Shown one piece after another: positions 1 to 11,360 of a DNA stretch of 64,000 nucleotides. A model generated the notes under the pieces. It was not told the origin of the DNA and made no database searches. It worked only from the letters and a program-made list of their open reading frames with translations. Every line of letters begins with the position of its first letter. The first letter of the stretch is position 1. Source of the DNA: Sipunculus nudus (taxonomy: Eukaryota > Annelida > Sipuncula > Golfingiida > Sipunculidae); assembly GCA_026874595.1 (NCBI GenBank), contig CM049306.1:64984019-65048018 (forward strand), read 5' to 3'. A program made the translations under genes and the position numbers.

Positions 1-2149
1 TTTTTCAAATTTTGTAAGTTATTAGTATAAATATAAAATCAGTACCTTCAATTTTACCTAATTTTGATCATGGCATGTTTGTTTCCTGTAAGCACTGTTG
101 ATATAATTTTCATATCATGCAGAAATAAGGATTTCAACTAGTTATTTTTGAAAGTTGAAAGAAATTGGCCAAAAACTGTAGCTTTTATTAAAGTTTTTAT
201 GAGACCATGTCAGACCAAGGCTCTAACAAGCCCCCTTTCAGTCACCTGTATGCCCTCTACTTGACCTTTCAGGCCAATTATGCACGCTTGATGTGGGGCA
301 TATACTTGCAGCTGGGAAGCTTATAGCTGGCCACAGCTGATCCAGGTGTCCAACCCAGCTCATCTATTAGCTGTTTAGAGCAACAGCATAACAATAAACA
401 ATGAATAAATAAATTGTTATAGGTCAATAATAACAACTTTTAAAATAATCAATAGAAAAGGAATTTGACAGTTGATGAGTAACAGGGAATTACCTTGCAG
501 TTACTAATGTTTTATGGATTTTGTATGGATTGATGAAAATGTATTCCGAGTAACGCTATTGAGTCACCTATGGTATTTTTCTTTTCAATTTTAATAATGA
601 AAAAAAAAATAATTAAGTTATATTGTTCTATACTGTTAGGGATTATATGAAGGAAATTAATGATTGACAGAGATGCAGTTGATAATATAAATCTAAATTC
701 CCAGGTCTTTTCCAGGTGTTTCAGCATGTTAATATATATTTATTTAAAAATTTAAAAAAATTTAAAATGCCAAAATTTTTAAATTTTACTCAGACAAGTA
801 CAGATTAAAGATGTCAATATGTTTCACTTATTACATTCAGACACTTGGCTGTAACAGCTGTCACCAGACTGTAAATAATCAATATTTATATTACTGGTTC
901 CTATATTTCAGTTAATAAAATTAAACTTGCCCATCTATAGTTTTCTCCTTGTATTATTTATAAGTTGTTCATATCCTTGGGTTGTTTTTTACACATATAA
1001 TGGTTTCATAGCTGAGATACTTCAAATTTTTTTTCTGATACATTTTTTTTAAATAAAAAAAATTGAATATGATAAAAATCAGATCTTGGACAAGTTCTCA
1101 TTATGATTTCTATAATGTTAATAATTGTCATAAGACTCTTGCTATGTCTAGTGCACAGATAGATGTGAAGGTAGTCCAAAGTGAATATTATAGTTTTATT
1201 TTTTGAATATGAATAAAATTCATAAAACCAGGTACTTATAATCATTATTTATATTTGTGAGATTTGTTTATTTTAGATTCTCAGGAACTTTGTTTGGCCG
1301 AAATTGAATAAATATCAGACATGGTGCAGTACTTTGCAAATGTATTTGAATGCAAATATAAATATGTACTCCATAATTTCATGTATAAGGTTAGGAATAC
1401 AGGTAAAATGAAAATATTTGAATACAGATGCAAATACTTTCAAAATGTATTCATGAATGCATTCATGAATATATTCTTTAATATTATTTTAATAATTATT
1501 TATTTTGATCATATTATTAAGAACATCTTTACAGATGATACTGTTATAATTTTTAATTTAAATTATATTTGACTCAATATTTGTTATTAATTTTTGATAA
1601 ATATTTTAACTTCTGTTATTTGTGCTAGTGCTACTCTTGGGTAGGGATAACCTGTTATAATTAAATAACAGTTAACTCATTTGTAAAAAGTATAATTAAC
1701 ATGACTGATATTGGACAGTTTTTTTGTCAAATTATTCTACTGCAATGTAGATAAAAATATATGGCCAAGTTAAAACACCATTTCCAACTGTAAATAATAT
1801 AAATGACATCAGTCCTCTTTCCTGCCTCCAAGGATCTTTTCAAAATCTTACATTACTTGAGTTAAACACCATCAACTCAGAATACAGCTTATATTATCAC
1901 ACAAAACAAGCATTTGCCTACCTCCTCTAAAACACCAATTCCAACTGTGAATAATTAATATAAATGACATCAATCCTCTTTCTTGTCTCCAAGGATCTTA
2001 TCAAAATGTTACATAACTTAGTTAAACACCATCAACTCAGAATACAGCTTATATTACCTCACAAAACCAGCCTTTGCCTACCTCCTCTTCAAAATCATAT
2101 TTTGTGACTATATATTACAGCTTAGCACCGTGACCCATGGGTCCCTTGT
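1..2149 (+). repeat. D-family Helitron-like element, 3' part
   Basis: Non-coding AT-rich sequence cut by the window start. It is closely similar to 26960-28434, 37590-38707 and 62880-63600. It ends with the D-family 3' signature, the hairpin GACCCATGGGTC followed by CCTTGT at about 2131-2149. An internal stretch is duplicated in tandem with a period near 156 bp (about 1774-1929 and 1930-2085, both containing 'ccaactgtgaataat'-like and 'acaccatcaactcagaata' segments). No coding signal is seen. Confidence 0.7.
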
Positions 2150-2798
2150 TGTTGTCATATACGACGCATCACTGGTAAGAAAATTTTGAGTTTCTTTGAA
2201 TAAATGCTTAATCTTCCTTTGTTCGCATCAAGTGGCTCACTGTACACTGATATTGATCATTCACAAGATTTTTAATAATCCTTGGATAATGACATTTAGA
2301 GCGCTTATGAGCGGAAGACCGTGAATTTAAGTGATTAGTAGAGAGTCATTTCAGGTGCTTCACACATAATATCACCTTTGTGCTCCATCATCAAGCGATT
2401 GTTCTAGCATTGTAAACAAAGGGGTTTCATGCAGGGATACCCAACTTGGTTGTATGATACTTATATATGCTGATGTTGAAAATTCACTACTCATTAGTCA
2501 ATAGCCAAGTGTTTAATTCACATTGTGGGAAAATTAGTGGAGTTTCGGAAACAAACAAATGGTTCCAAAGGGCAGTCATTCACGTTCTGCGGGTCTTATC
2601 AGCGGCATCTCTTTGTGCCACGGATTAACTAGGTTTAATGCCCCATCAGGCACATGGGACACAGACCGGGCATGGACTTGTGACTCCAGTCCTATAAACT
2701 CCTTGGTCTTACATATAACATTTTACAGGCCACAGTTTTGATGGAATCCTTTTGAAACTGCTATATAATGTCTTACACTAATAGCTTGAATGTTATAA
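2150..2798. other. Repeat-poor spacer
   Basis: No gene or structured element recognised. About 60 bases around 2703-2758 recur at 4366-4430 (shared 'tacaggccacagttttga'), so at least part is a dispersed repeat. The short reading frames here have no recognisable protein content. Confidence 0.4.
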
Positions 2799-3780
2799 TT
2801 GCATCCGCATCTTTTGCGGATACTATGTTTTCAGTCGGATGCCACAGCCGCCGCGAGGCATAGGTGTCCGGGGTACAGACCTAATTTCTGGCTTATACAC
2901 CGGAACTATATAGAGGAATAGATTCTCTGTTTTCAGTGGGACACCATCGCCACCACTGCCGCGTAGGTGTAAGGAGAACTCCTCCATAACCGCTGGGCGG
3001 AATTTTACGAAACCCGGGATTATGTTCAGATCACATGTGAACTGCTGCGCCTCGATTTTGTTTTGACCTCTGACCTTTCCTCTCTTCAGTGCGTCCATCT
3101 GTGTGTCTGTTTTGACACATTAACCCACATATCTTGGGAACCGTTTGACCGATCCGGAAAAAAATTTTGCTCAAATGTAGCACTTGGATAGCTTTATATC
3201 ATACATAAAAAATGGTGGCGCCACCTTCCACCATTTTTGCACAGCGTCCATCTGTTCATCTGCCTTGGGATAAAATCACCCATATCTCTGCATTGGGTGG
3301 ACTTCTCCACCTGAAATTTAGCATATGTATACATCCTGGACAGCTTTCTGATTTTATGACAGGTGGCGCCACCTACATTCACGTTTACGCTGCAGACATC
3401 CAAGCTCATATCTTGGGAACCGTTTGACCAATTAGGCCAAAATTTTGCATGTGTATAGATCTCACATAGCTCTTTATCATACGCAAAACTGGTGGTTCCA
3501 CCTGCAACCATTTTTTGCACAGCGTCAGTCTGTATGTCTGCTGTGGGATAAAATCATTCATATCTCAGCAGTGGTTTGACTAATCTGCCTAAAATATGCA
3601 GTTTATACATTTTGGATAGCTTTCTTGATTTTATGACAGGTGGCGCCACCTAAATTCACATTTATGCTGCTGACATCCAAGCTCATACCAGGGAACCGTT
3701 TGGCCAACTTGGCCAAAATTTTGCATGTGTATAGATCTCACATACTCTGTATCATACGCAAAACTGGTGGTGCCACCTGC
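2799..3780 (+). repeat. B-family element, 5' portion with GGTGGCGCCACC units
   Basis: Starts with TTGCATCCGCA...TGCGGATACTATG, a short hairpin found with small changes at 25615. It continues into tandem units of about 280 bp containing 'cagcgtccatctgttcatc' and GGTGGCGCCACC. Exact palindromes lie at 3214, 3362 and 3639. Frames running through the units are repeat artefacts. The downstream end is interrupted at about 3781. Confidence 0.65.
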
Positions 3781-4340
3781 ACAGGGTTCGCACAGGCCTG
3801 GAAAAGTCCTTGAATTGGCTTCTATCCTTGAAAAGTCCTTGAATTATTTCAAAATACTGGAAAACTCCTTGAATATTCTGTAAAGGGCTTAAAAAGTCCT
3901 TGAATATCATAAAATGTCCTTGAAAACCTCATTTTTTAATTAATCCTGATTACTGAAATGAAGGCAGACAGCCACGTGGATGAAGACTCGAGTTTGGCAG
4001 CACTATGAACCGCAGGCACTTGATCACAAATATTTTGATTGATACTCTGCTCTAAAAAGGTTTTAAATACAGTTATTGTCGTCACCAAGACACATTTAGA
4101 GCAAGGCACCAGCCACTATTTTTTTTTCTAGTGTCTTGTACACACGTATGGTGGCGCTTAGGGAGCCACTGTGCAGGGTATATTTGGCTGATCAGCCCTT
4201 TGGTCGATGGCAGTGCATTCAGATAAGTGTTCAAAAATGACGATCATTCAGCATTAAATTTTGGATAGGACTGTTGAAATAAATATATTTTGAGATATGA
4301 AACATTTAAATATATCCACTATACAATTAAAAGTCCTTAA
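3781..4340. repeat. Unclassified insertion with AAGTCCTTGAA motif array
   Basis: Interrupts a B-family unit right after its palindrome (GGTGGTGCCACCTGCA). The first 150 bp hold at least six copies of a CCTTGAA core ('aaaagtccttgaatt' and variants). A related 'aaaagtccttaatttc' sits near the right edge at about 4329. A non-autonomous DNA transposon is likely, but I could not define matching terminal repeats or a target duplication. The right boundary is approximate. Confidence 0.35.
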
Positions 4341-4735
4341 TTTCGCCCGCTACGGGGTTCTTGTGCCTTACATATAGCAATGTACAGGCCACAGTTTTGA
4401 AGGAATCCTTTTGAAACAGTACAACTTACACACAGCTTTGGGATACACAGCTGTGCAGGCATGCATGGCTTTGCGTAACGCACAGCTGCTTGGGAAGACA
4501 GCTGCTCGGGAAAACAGGGCCGCTGCAGGTGCGCAGAGTGTCTTAGTGTGGAGGCAGCAGGGCTGAAGACGGCTGCATATGCAGCTGTGTTATATGCACA
4601 GTTGTGTGATACACACAGCTGTGCAGCTATGCACGGCTTTGCGCAATGCACAGCTGCTTGGAATTCAAAATAAAGTCACTGTGAATATATTCTGTGAGCT
4701 ATATGATAGAACATGATTTTAGCATACTATTGATC
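4341..4735. repeat. CAGCTG-rich imperfect repeat tract
   Basis: Contains many overlapping short palindromes of the type CACAGCTGTG and GCACAGCTGC, and two related segments of about 60 bp at about 4425-4500 and 4605-4665, both with 'catggctttgcg' or a near variant. The 104-residue minus-strand frame across it is a by-product of the repetition (alanine, cysteine and histidine rich, no domain). Confidence 0.4.
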
Positions 4736-5544
4736 AGGTGGGCACAAATAGTAGCAGTTGGACCTAGAAACATCTAATTTAATTAAGATCCAGGGAGGCC
4801 TGGGCCTGTTATCTTCTTAGAAACACTAAATATGGTCTCTGTGACCCATATTCTGTGAGCATTTAGCACCAGATAAGTTAAATTGACACAAATCGTAGCA
4901 GTTGGTACCTAGGTAATCTTGGTAAAATCTTCTTTGAAACCCGAAATAAAGTTGCTGCATCCTGTTTTAGGCCTATGGACAAAACACCTGCTTTTGAGCT
5001 CTCTAGTCATTTTATCCATTTTTCATGGTTCCTTAACAAATATTTTTCACCTGCTTATAGCATTAATAATTAGTGCTTGCATCACTTGTATGTCAAATTC
5101 AGCTGAGTGTCATGGCTCATGGGCCACTTGTGATCTGCCAGCATTTCAGGAATGATGCTTGTGTAAATTGTGCTTGTACTCTGGTTCAAAATGTTTAGTA
5201 CTTGTTTGTACATAAACATGTCATACATGAAAAGTAATCAAGCACTTTTCCAATAATGGTCAAGCATGTTATCATGAAAACATTATACCTGATGTATATC
5301 CCATTGCACAGGTTTGCATTAGCCCTGTAGGCCATGTAATGATATCAGGTTGCTTCAGCTTGGGGTGGTGACCCATGGGTCCCTTAATTTGTTCAAGCAT
5401 TTCATGTGTATGGAAAATGTTCACATGTAAACAGTGGGTCCTTTGGCATCTATCAGCAGACATTATATTTTCTTTTGTTTCCTTTCAGTCCATTCTAAGT
5501 TGATATCAGGCCTAACTGTCACTCATATTTTGTTGTTATTATAG
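4736..5544. other. Spacer with decayed G and D family ends upstream of exon A
   Basis: Contains a decayed G-family terminus at about 5306-5336 ('gcattagccctgtaggcc') and a D-family terminal hairpin at about 5370-5385 (GACCCATGGGTC). These show that old copies run up to about 160 bp from exon A. A pyrimidine-poor stretch ending 'gttgttattatag' at 5544 is the likely splice acceptor. No further coding sequence recognised. Confidence 0.45.
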
Positions 5545-6045
5545 GTACAGGTGATCTTGGTGTAGCAGCCATGAAGGGGTACCCCATTCTGTTTCATACC
5601 ACCCACAGTCCTAATATTGTCCTGTCAATGGATAAGCGGCAGGCTAAACGTGCTGAAAGTTTCTGCAAAGGCATCTGCTTCAGCAACCGACCCATAGCTA
5701 TGTATGAGAGAGTGTATTTGAAAATTGCTGATACTTCAAACAGCTGGAGTGGAGTATTACGATTTGGATATACTTCTCATGATCCTACAACAATTAATGG
5801 TGCCACATTGCCACGGTATGCTTGCCCAGATCTTACAAACAAACAGGGGTACTGGGCCAAGGCTCTCGGAGAGCGTTACTCACAAAAGAACAATGTGCTT
5901 TATTTCTACTACACCAAGGATGGGGATGTTATGTATGGACTGAATAATGAGGAAAAGGGAGTGTTCTTCAGTGGTTTACCCAAGAATACTCCTCTTTGGG
6001 GACTGGTGGATATCTATGGGAATACTACTGTAATGGAATTCATTG
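5545..6045 (+). CDS. NEURL1/neur-like: Neuralized-like E3 ubiquitin ligase, exon with NHR domain 1
   Basis: Internal coding exon of a Neuralized family protein. In known family members these ligases ubiquitinate Notch ligands (Delta/Jagged) at the plasma membrane, and the first NHR domain binds the ligand. The exon encodes one complete NHR domain of about 155 residues. Hallmarks in order: LFHTTHSPNI near the start, FCKGICFSNRP, WSGVLRFGYTSHDP, LPRYACPDLTN, GYWAKAL, a long NNEEKGVFFSGL stretch, and LWGLVDIYGNT at the end. The resemblance is closer to insect neuralized (DIYGN, NNEEKGV) than expected for an SPRY protein. Acceptor: ttatag before 5545, or the AG at 5549-5550; the frame is open upstream of the methionine at 5571, so that methionine need not be the start. 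Donor: attg|gtaagt at 6045/6046, phase 1. It joins in frame to the exon at 55390, forming GAT (Asp) at the junction. The upstream exon(s) are not in the window or not recognisable. Confidence 0.93.
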
Positions 6046-7100
6046 GTAAGTTGATATAAACCAGTAAGTTTTATTGCAATGTGGTGCTAGATGAGCCGTG
6101 TGGCAATATTGAATGTGGATTCTGATTTGCTTTGATATTGTAAGAAATTTCAATGAAATAAATTCTTCTAAGATTAAGAAAATAGTGAAATACATTTGTA
6201 TGCATAATTTGACATTATATGAGCCAAATTAATGATAAATGATGATGCAGTTAATAACCCTGAATCAGCTTGAATCTTCATTGCAAATTTGATTATTGTA
6301 TCCTCATACAAATTTGAAGATATTAGAGTTTAAGCATGGTCCTGCCACCGCTGCCACAGATAAATCTTGTCTATGCGACGCCTAAAATAATGTTTAAGGA
6401 GAGGTGTATAGGCAGCATATATAGCATTTACACCTTTGGCAGACTGCCAACTGTATCTGATTAGGCAACAGGTCACTTGGGGTTCAGTTAGGGCAGCCAG
6501 GTACAGGTCAAGATATCAGTCTGTGCAGTTGGTGCATCTGGCACTTTAGCATACTTGATTTTTAGGGCGATGGCTGCCTCAACTGAGCTAAGTCAGCTGA
6601 GTGCTTAACTTAAGAAAAGTTTGATGTATTTGCTTGAAATTTTGGCCTGTCCATGCATCTTTGATGGCTTTCTGGTACACAAGACTGGTTTCACCATCTA
6701 CAGTGATTTTTGCACAGTATTTCGCAGGAGGGATTTTATAAATCAGCCTAGTATTGTGCATATCTGGACATCACAGATAGCTTTTTCTTATACAAGACTG
6801 GTGGCACCACCTACAAAATTTTGAACAGTTTATGTGCCTGCTTATTGCTCAGGAGTGATTTGACATATCTGGTTGAAATTGTGCATGTCTATTTATCTTG
6901 GATTCCTCCATCTTGTATTCAAGACTGGTGGCCCTATCTGCAATTGTAATTGTGTGGCGTCCATCCGAATGTTTGCTTTCGGTGAAAATTGCTCATATCT
7001 CCGGACTGGTTCAAGGTATTGGTCTGAAATTTGGCATGTCCATCCATCTTGGAAAGATTTTTTGTACACCAGACAGGTGGCGCCACCAACCTTCCCTTTT
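6046..7100 (+). repeat. Intron start and decayed H/B-type units
   Basis: 6046-6430 is AT-rich sequence with nothing recognised. From about 6435 it resembles the H family ('ggcagactgccaactgt', 'gcaacaggtcac'), then units with GGTGGCACCACC-type palindromes (for example 6796). It ends with an exact GGTGGCGCCACC at 7077. Element F then interrupts these units, which resume at about 8982. Confidence 0.5.
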
Positions 7101-8981
7101 TATGCCCCCGCCACAAAGTGGCCGGGGCATATAGTTTTACCCATGTCCGTCATTCCGTCATTCCGTCATTCCGAAATCAAACAGTTGTACAGACTTTTTT
7201 TCGCAATGCCTGCAGATATTGGCCTGATTTTTTGTGTGTGGGCAGATAATGACCAGTTACAGATCGAGTTCGCGTTTCGTCCCGGTTGACCTACTTTTGA
7301 CCGTTTTACGGCTCCTAAACTTAGAAAATTTCATGAAAAATAGAAATTTTCATGACAAATACACATGTACAGACTTTTTTTCGCAATGCCTGCAGATATT
7401 GGCCTGATTTTTGGTGTGTGGGCAGATAATGACTAGTTACAGATTGAGTTCGCGTTTCGTCCCGGTTGACCTACTTTTGACCGTTTTAGGGCTCCTAAAC
7501 TTAGAAAATTTCATGAAAAATAGAAATTTTCATGACAAATACACATGTACGGACTTATTTTCGCAATGCCTGCAGATATTGGCCTGATTTTTGGTGTGTG
7601 GGCAGATAATGACCAGTTACAGATCGAGTTCGCGTTTCGTCACGGTTGACCTACTTTTGACCGTTTTACAGCTCCTAAACTTAGAAAATTTCATGAAAAA
7701 TAGAAATTTTATTGACAAATACACATGTACGGACTTTTTTTCGCAATGCCTGCAGATATTGGCCTGATTTTTAGTGTGTGGGCAGATAATGACCAGTTAC
7801 AGATCGAGTTCGCGTTTCTTCCCGGTTGACCTACTTTTGACCGTTTTACGGCTCCTAAACTTAGAAAAATTCATGAAAAATAGAAATTTTCATGACAAAT
7901 ACACATGTACAGCCGTTTTTAGCCCTCAGCTCATAGGCTGATGGGCTATTGTCGTCACCCAAGCTGTCTGTCTGTCCATCTGTCTGTCCAGTGTCTGTCC
8001 GTCCGTCCGTCCGTTCTGCGTCTGTTAACTTTTACCTTGTGAGCGGGATATCTCTAAAAGGATTCACCGTTGGAATTTTATTTCATCAGTGAAGATGTAT
8101 ATTGATAAAATCTCGGTCAAGTTCGAAGATGGGTGACCTTGACCCATTTTTCTACATTTTAGAGCTGATTATAGGAAAACACTCAGAAGTTTATATCTCA
8201 GGAACCATTGTGTGGAATTTCACAAAACTTACTATGATCATTGGGACTGATGGTCTATATGTGCTGCACAATTTTGGTGGCGCCACCTGCAATTTCTGAT
8301 TTTTTAATGAAATTTTATCGGATTTTTTCAATTTTGGCCTTTTGTGCAGGATATCTCTAAAGGTTTTCAACACAGGAACTTCATTTCTTCAGTGCTATTG
8401 CATTATATTTACAAAATCTTGGTCAAGTTCAAAGATGGGTGATCTTGACCTACTTTTCAATATCACAGAGCTTAGTATAGAAAAAAACTTAGGAGCTTAT
8501 TTCTCAGGAAGCATTTGGTGGATTGTTATGAAACATGGTATATACCACTCCAATTTAAATTTATAAATGATTATCAACTTTTGCTAATATTCTAGTTTTG
8601 CAATACAATGCTTACAGATACTGGCCTAATGTTTGGTCTGTGGGCGCATAATGACCACTTACAGATCGAGTTCGCGTTTCGTCCCAGTTAACCTATTTTT
8701 CACCATTTGACAGATCCTGAACATAGAAAATTTCATGAAAGACAGAAATTTTCATGAAAAATGCACATATATGGACTTTTTTTCACAATGCCTGCATATA
8801 CTGGCCTGATTTTTGGTGTGTTGCTTGATAATGACCCTTTACAGATCGAGTTTGCATTTTGCCCTTGTTGACCTTCTTTTGACCATACAACACTTCCTGA
8901 ACTTAAAAAATTTTACAAAATTTAACAAATGTTTCTAATTTGCCCCAGGCGGGGGCATTTGTGTCGTTCTGACACATCTAG
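7101..8981 (+). mobile_element. F-family Helitron-like element
   Basis: Begins TATGCCCCCGCC with a hairpin CCCCCGCCAC...GTGGCCGGGG. Near the 3' end is an inverted counterpart GCCCCAGGCGGGGGCA, then a GTGTCGTTCTGACAC hairpin and the terminal ATCTAG. This is an asymmetric terminal inverted repeat plus 3' hairpin plus CTAG layout, the same as the TAT family. It contains a four-copy 180 bp tandem array (annotated separately) and what looks like the start of another family at about 7913 ('tttttagccctcagctc' with CCGTCCGT repeats). Non-coding, so non-autonomous. Confidence 0.65.
7191..7910 (+). repeat. 180 bp tandem repeat, four copies
   Basis: Four head-to-tail copies with a period of exactly 180 bp, near identical. 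Each contains 'tcgcaatgcctgcagatatt', 'gatcgagttcgcgtttc' and 'aatttcatgaaaaatagaaa'. Units run about 7191-7370, 7371-7550, 7551-7730 and 7731-7910. A more decayed unit pair recurs at about 8600-8935. Core tandem arrays of this size are typical of bivalve pearl/HINE elements (family knowledge); the placement in F is what the sequence shows. Confidence 0.9.
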
Positions 8982-9484
8982 TTTGTAGAATAAATTAATG
9001 CCCTTTCCTGAGGAGTGATTTGCCCTATTGGCCTGAAAATGTGCATATCCATAGATCTTGGACTCCTCCATCTTGTACTCAAGACTGGTGGCACCATCTG
9101 CAATGGTTTTGGCGTGGCGTCCATCAGTACATGTGCTTTGGGTAAAAATCGCTGATATCTCTGGAGTGGTTCAAGGTATTGGTCTTAAATTTGGCATGTC
9201 TATCCGTCTTTGAAAATTTTTTCGTAAAACAGACAGGTGGTGCCACCTACCTTCCCATTTCCATAAAATATATTAATGCTCTTTTCTCATGAGATTCAAC
9301 ATATTGGCCCTCATATTTGGTGAAAAATATTGTTTCTCAAATTGATAGATGGAGGAAACCATAGTAGCTTGCCATGCAAGTGTCAGTATATGCTGCTGAA
9401 GAGGGGTGCCTATTCTTAAAGGGGGGGGGGATTAATTGTTTGGGGATACTATGGCACCTGCCGTGCAAAGAAATATCTAGTTTT
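8982..9484 (+). repeat. Resumed host repeat units and a solo TAT-type 3' end
   Basis: 8982-9330 continues the units interrupted by F ('tggactcctccatcttgta' appears on both sides). About 9335-9484 is a TAT 3' end: 'gccaagtgtcagtatatgc'-like sequence, a poly-G run, 'ggggatactatggcacctg' and terminal ATCTAG. No TAT body or 5' end precedes it. Confidence 0.55.
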
Positions 9485-10050
9485 GCTGTGTTTTTGGTTT
9501 TGTGCATCTGTCAAGTTGTTAACATAGCTCAAGATTGGTTTGAAGTATCTGCCTTAAAATAAAATTTTACATGTCCATACATCTTTGATGGCTTTCTCAT
9601 ACACAAAACTGGTGGTGCCACCTATAAGCATTTTTATGTTGTGTACATCCATACCAATATTTCAGGAGTCACATTTGTGTAATTTATGCTTGAACTTTGG
9701 TTCAAACTGTTAAGTACTTGCTTTACACATATATGTACATGCCACACATGAACCTGAAAAGTAATCAAGTCCTTTTCAAATAATGGTCAACCATTGGTGG
9801 GTAACATTTATCCACAAAATTAAAAACCCAACGATCATTAGGTTTATTATAGAATTTTGGAAATCCATCGACCCTGTGCATTGAGTTATTGTGTTTGCCC
9901 GCTTTCACTGTCCATGCTAGCAAACTGATTAATAGAACGCAAAGAAAATGATATAGAAGATGATAAAAAGTGTCGGACTTACAAGTGACTTTTTGAAAGT
10001 GCGTCTGCAACTACACTGGCATACATTGACTTGTTCTCTCTCTCTATTAT
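9485..10050. other. Mixed repeat remnants and spacer
   Basis: 9530-9780 contains a B-like unit (GGTGGTGCCACC at about 9611) and G-like sequence ('aagtacttg', 'catgaacctgaaaagtaa'). 9780-10050 shows no recognised element and no gene. Confidence 0.35.
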
Positions 10051-11260
10051 AATATAGATGGTCATGATTTTTGGCATACATATTGATCATGAGATGTTCC
10101 GTCAGTTCCTGCAGACTGGTGGCGCCACCTGTATTTTTCGATTTTTTACAAATTTTTTCTCTATATTTGAGACCTTTAAAAATGTGAACATCTATTAACA
10201 GGGCACAAATCGTATAGACTGGACCTAGTATCTTCATTCTTGACACAGTGAGAGACCTATGAAAAGTCTCCATGGAAACCAGAAATTAGGTCTCTGTTAC
10301 CCATATACTTCGAGCTATGGGGCCCAAAATGTACCCCCCAGAATAGTCAAAAATTTCATACAAAAATTTCAATATCTCATTAACTACATCACTGATGGTC
10401 ATAATTTTTGGCATACATATTGATCATGAGATGTTCAATTAGTTTCTGCAGACTGGTGGCGCCACCTGTATTTTTCGATTTTTTACAAATTGTTTTCTCT
10501 ATTTTTGAGACCTTTAAAAATGTGAACATCTGTTAACAGGGCACAAATCATAAAGGCTTGACCTAGAATCTTCATAGAATAGACTGGACCTAAAAAATCT
10601 TCATTCTTGACACATTGAGACCCATGAAAAGTCTCCATGGAAATCTGAAATTAAGTCTTTGTTACCCATATCCTTTAAGCTGTATGGATCCAAAATACCC
10701 CCCAGAATAATGAAAATTTTGATACAAAAAGTGCAGTATCTCAATAACTACAACACTGATGGTCATGATTTTTAGCATACATATTGAATGAACATGAGGT
10801 GTTCCATCAGTTTCTGCAGACTGGGTGCGCCACCTATATTTTTTTCAAATTTATACAAATTTTTTTCTCTATTTTTGAGACCTTTAAAGATGTGGTTATC
10901 TGTCCACAGGGTACAAATCGTAACAACTGGACCTAGAATCTTCATTCTTGTCATGCAAGGAGGCCCATGAAAAGTGTCTGTGGTAACCTGAAATTAGGTC
11001 TCTGTTTCCCATATCCGTCAAGCTATAGGATTCCAAGTATCCCTCAGAATAATGGACAATTTGATACAAAAGCTGAAGTATCTGAACAACTAATGCAGAG
11101 ATCACCATGATTCTTTGCATGGATATTGATTATGGAGTGTTTCATCAGTTTTTGCAGACTGGTGGTGCCACCTATATTTTATTCAATTTTTCGAATTTTT
11201 TTCTTTATTTTTGAGATATATAAAAACAGACACAATCTTGGCCTGTTGGTTAATCTGTTT
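10051..11260 (+). repeat. A-type tandem array (~335-360 bp units)
   Basis: Successive units each contain 'tttctgcagactggtgg' plus the GGTGGCGCCACC palindrome or a variant, 'tttttgagacctttaaa', 'gggcacaaatcgta', 'ggacctagaatcttc', 'ggtctctgttacccata' and 'tacaaaagctgaagtatct'. Palindrome positions are about 10118, 10455, 10815 and 11158, giving units of 337-360 bp. These arrays sit in the body of D-family elements elsewhere (for example 51001-52903). Non-coding. Confidence 0.85.
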
Positions 11261-11360
11261 GATGCTTCAGTTGAATCGGTATATACTACCATTTAGATGA
11301 TAAAATTTCCTTTTGGGAATCTCTTCCCAGTCAGCTGAGCGTCATGACCCATGGGTCACT
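11261..11360 (+). repeat. D-family 3' terminus
   Basis: CAGCTGAGC followed by GTCATGACCCATGGGTCAC. It terminates the preceding A-type array in the same way as at 49673 and 52903. Confidence 0.7.

Noticed and set aside
4337-4651. 104-residue Ala/Cys/His-rich minus-strand frame
   Set aside because: Created by repeated CACAGCTGTG-type palindromes; no domain, no neighbouring exon.
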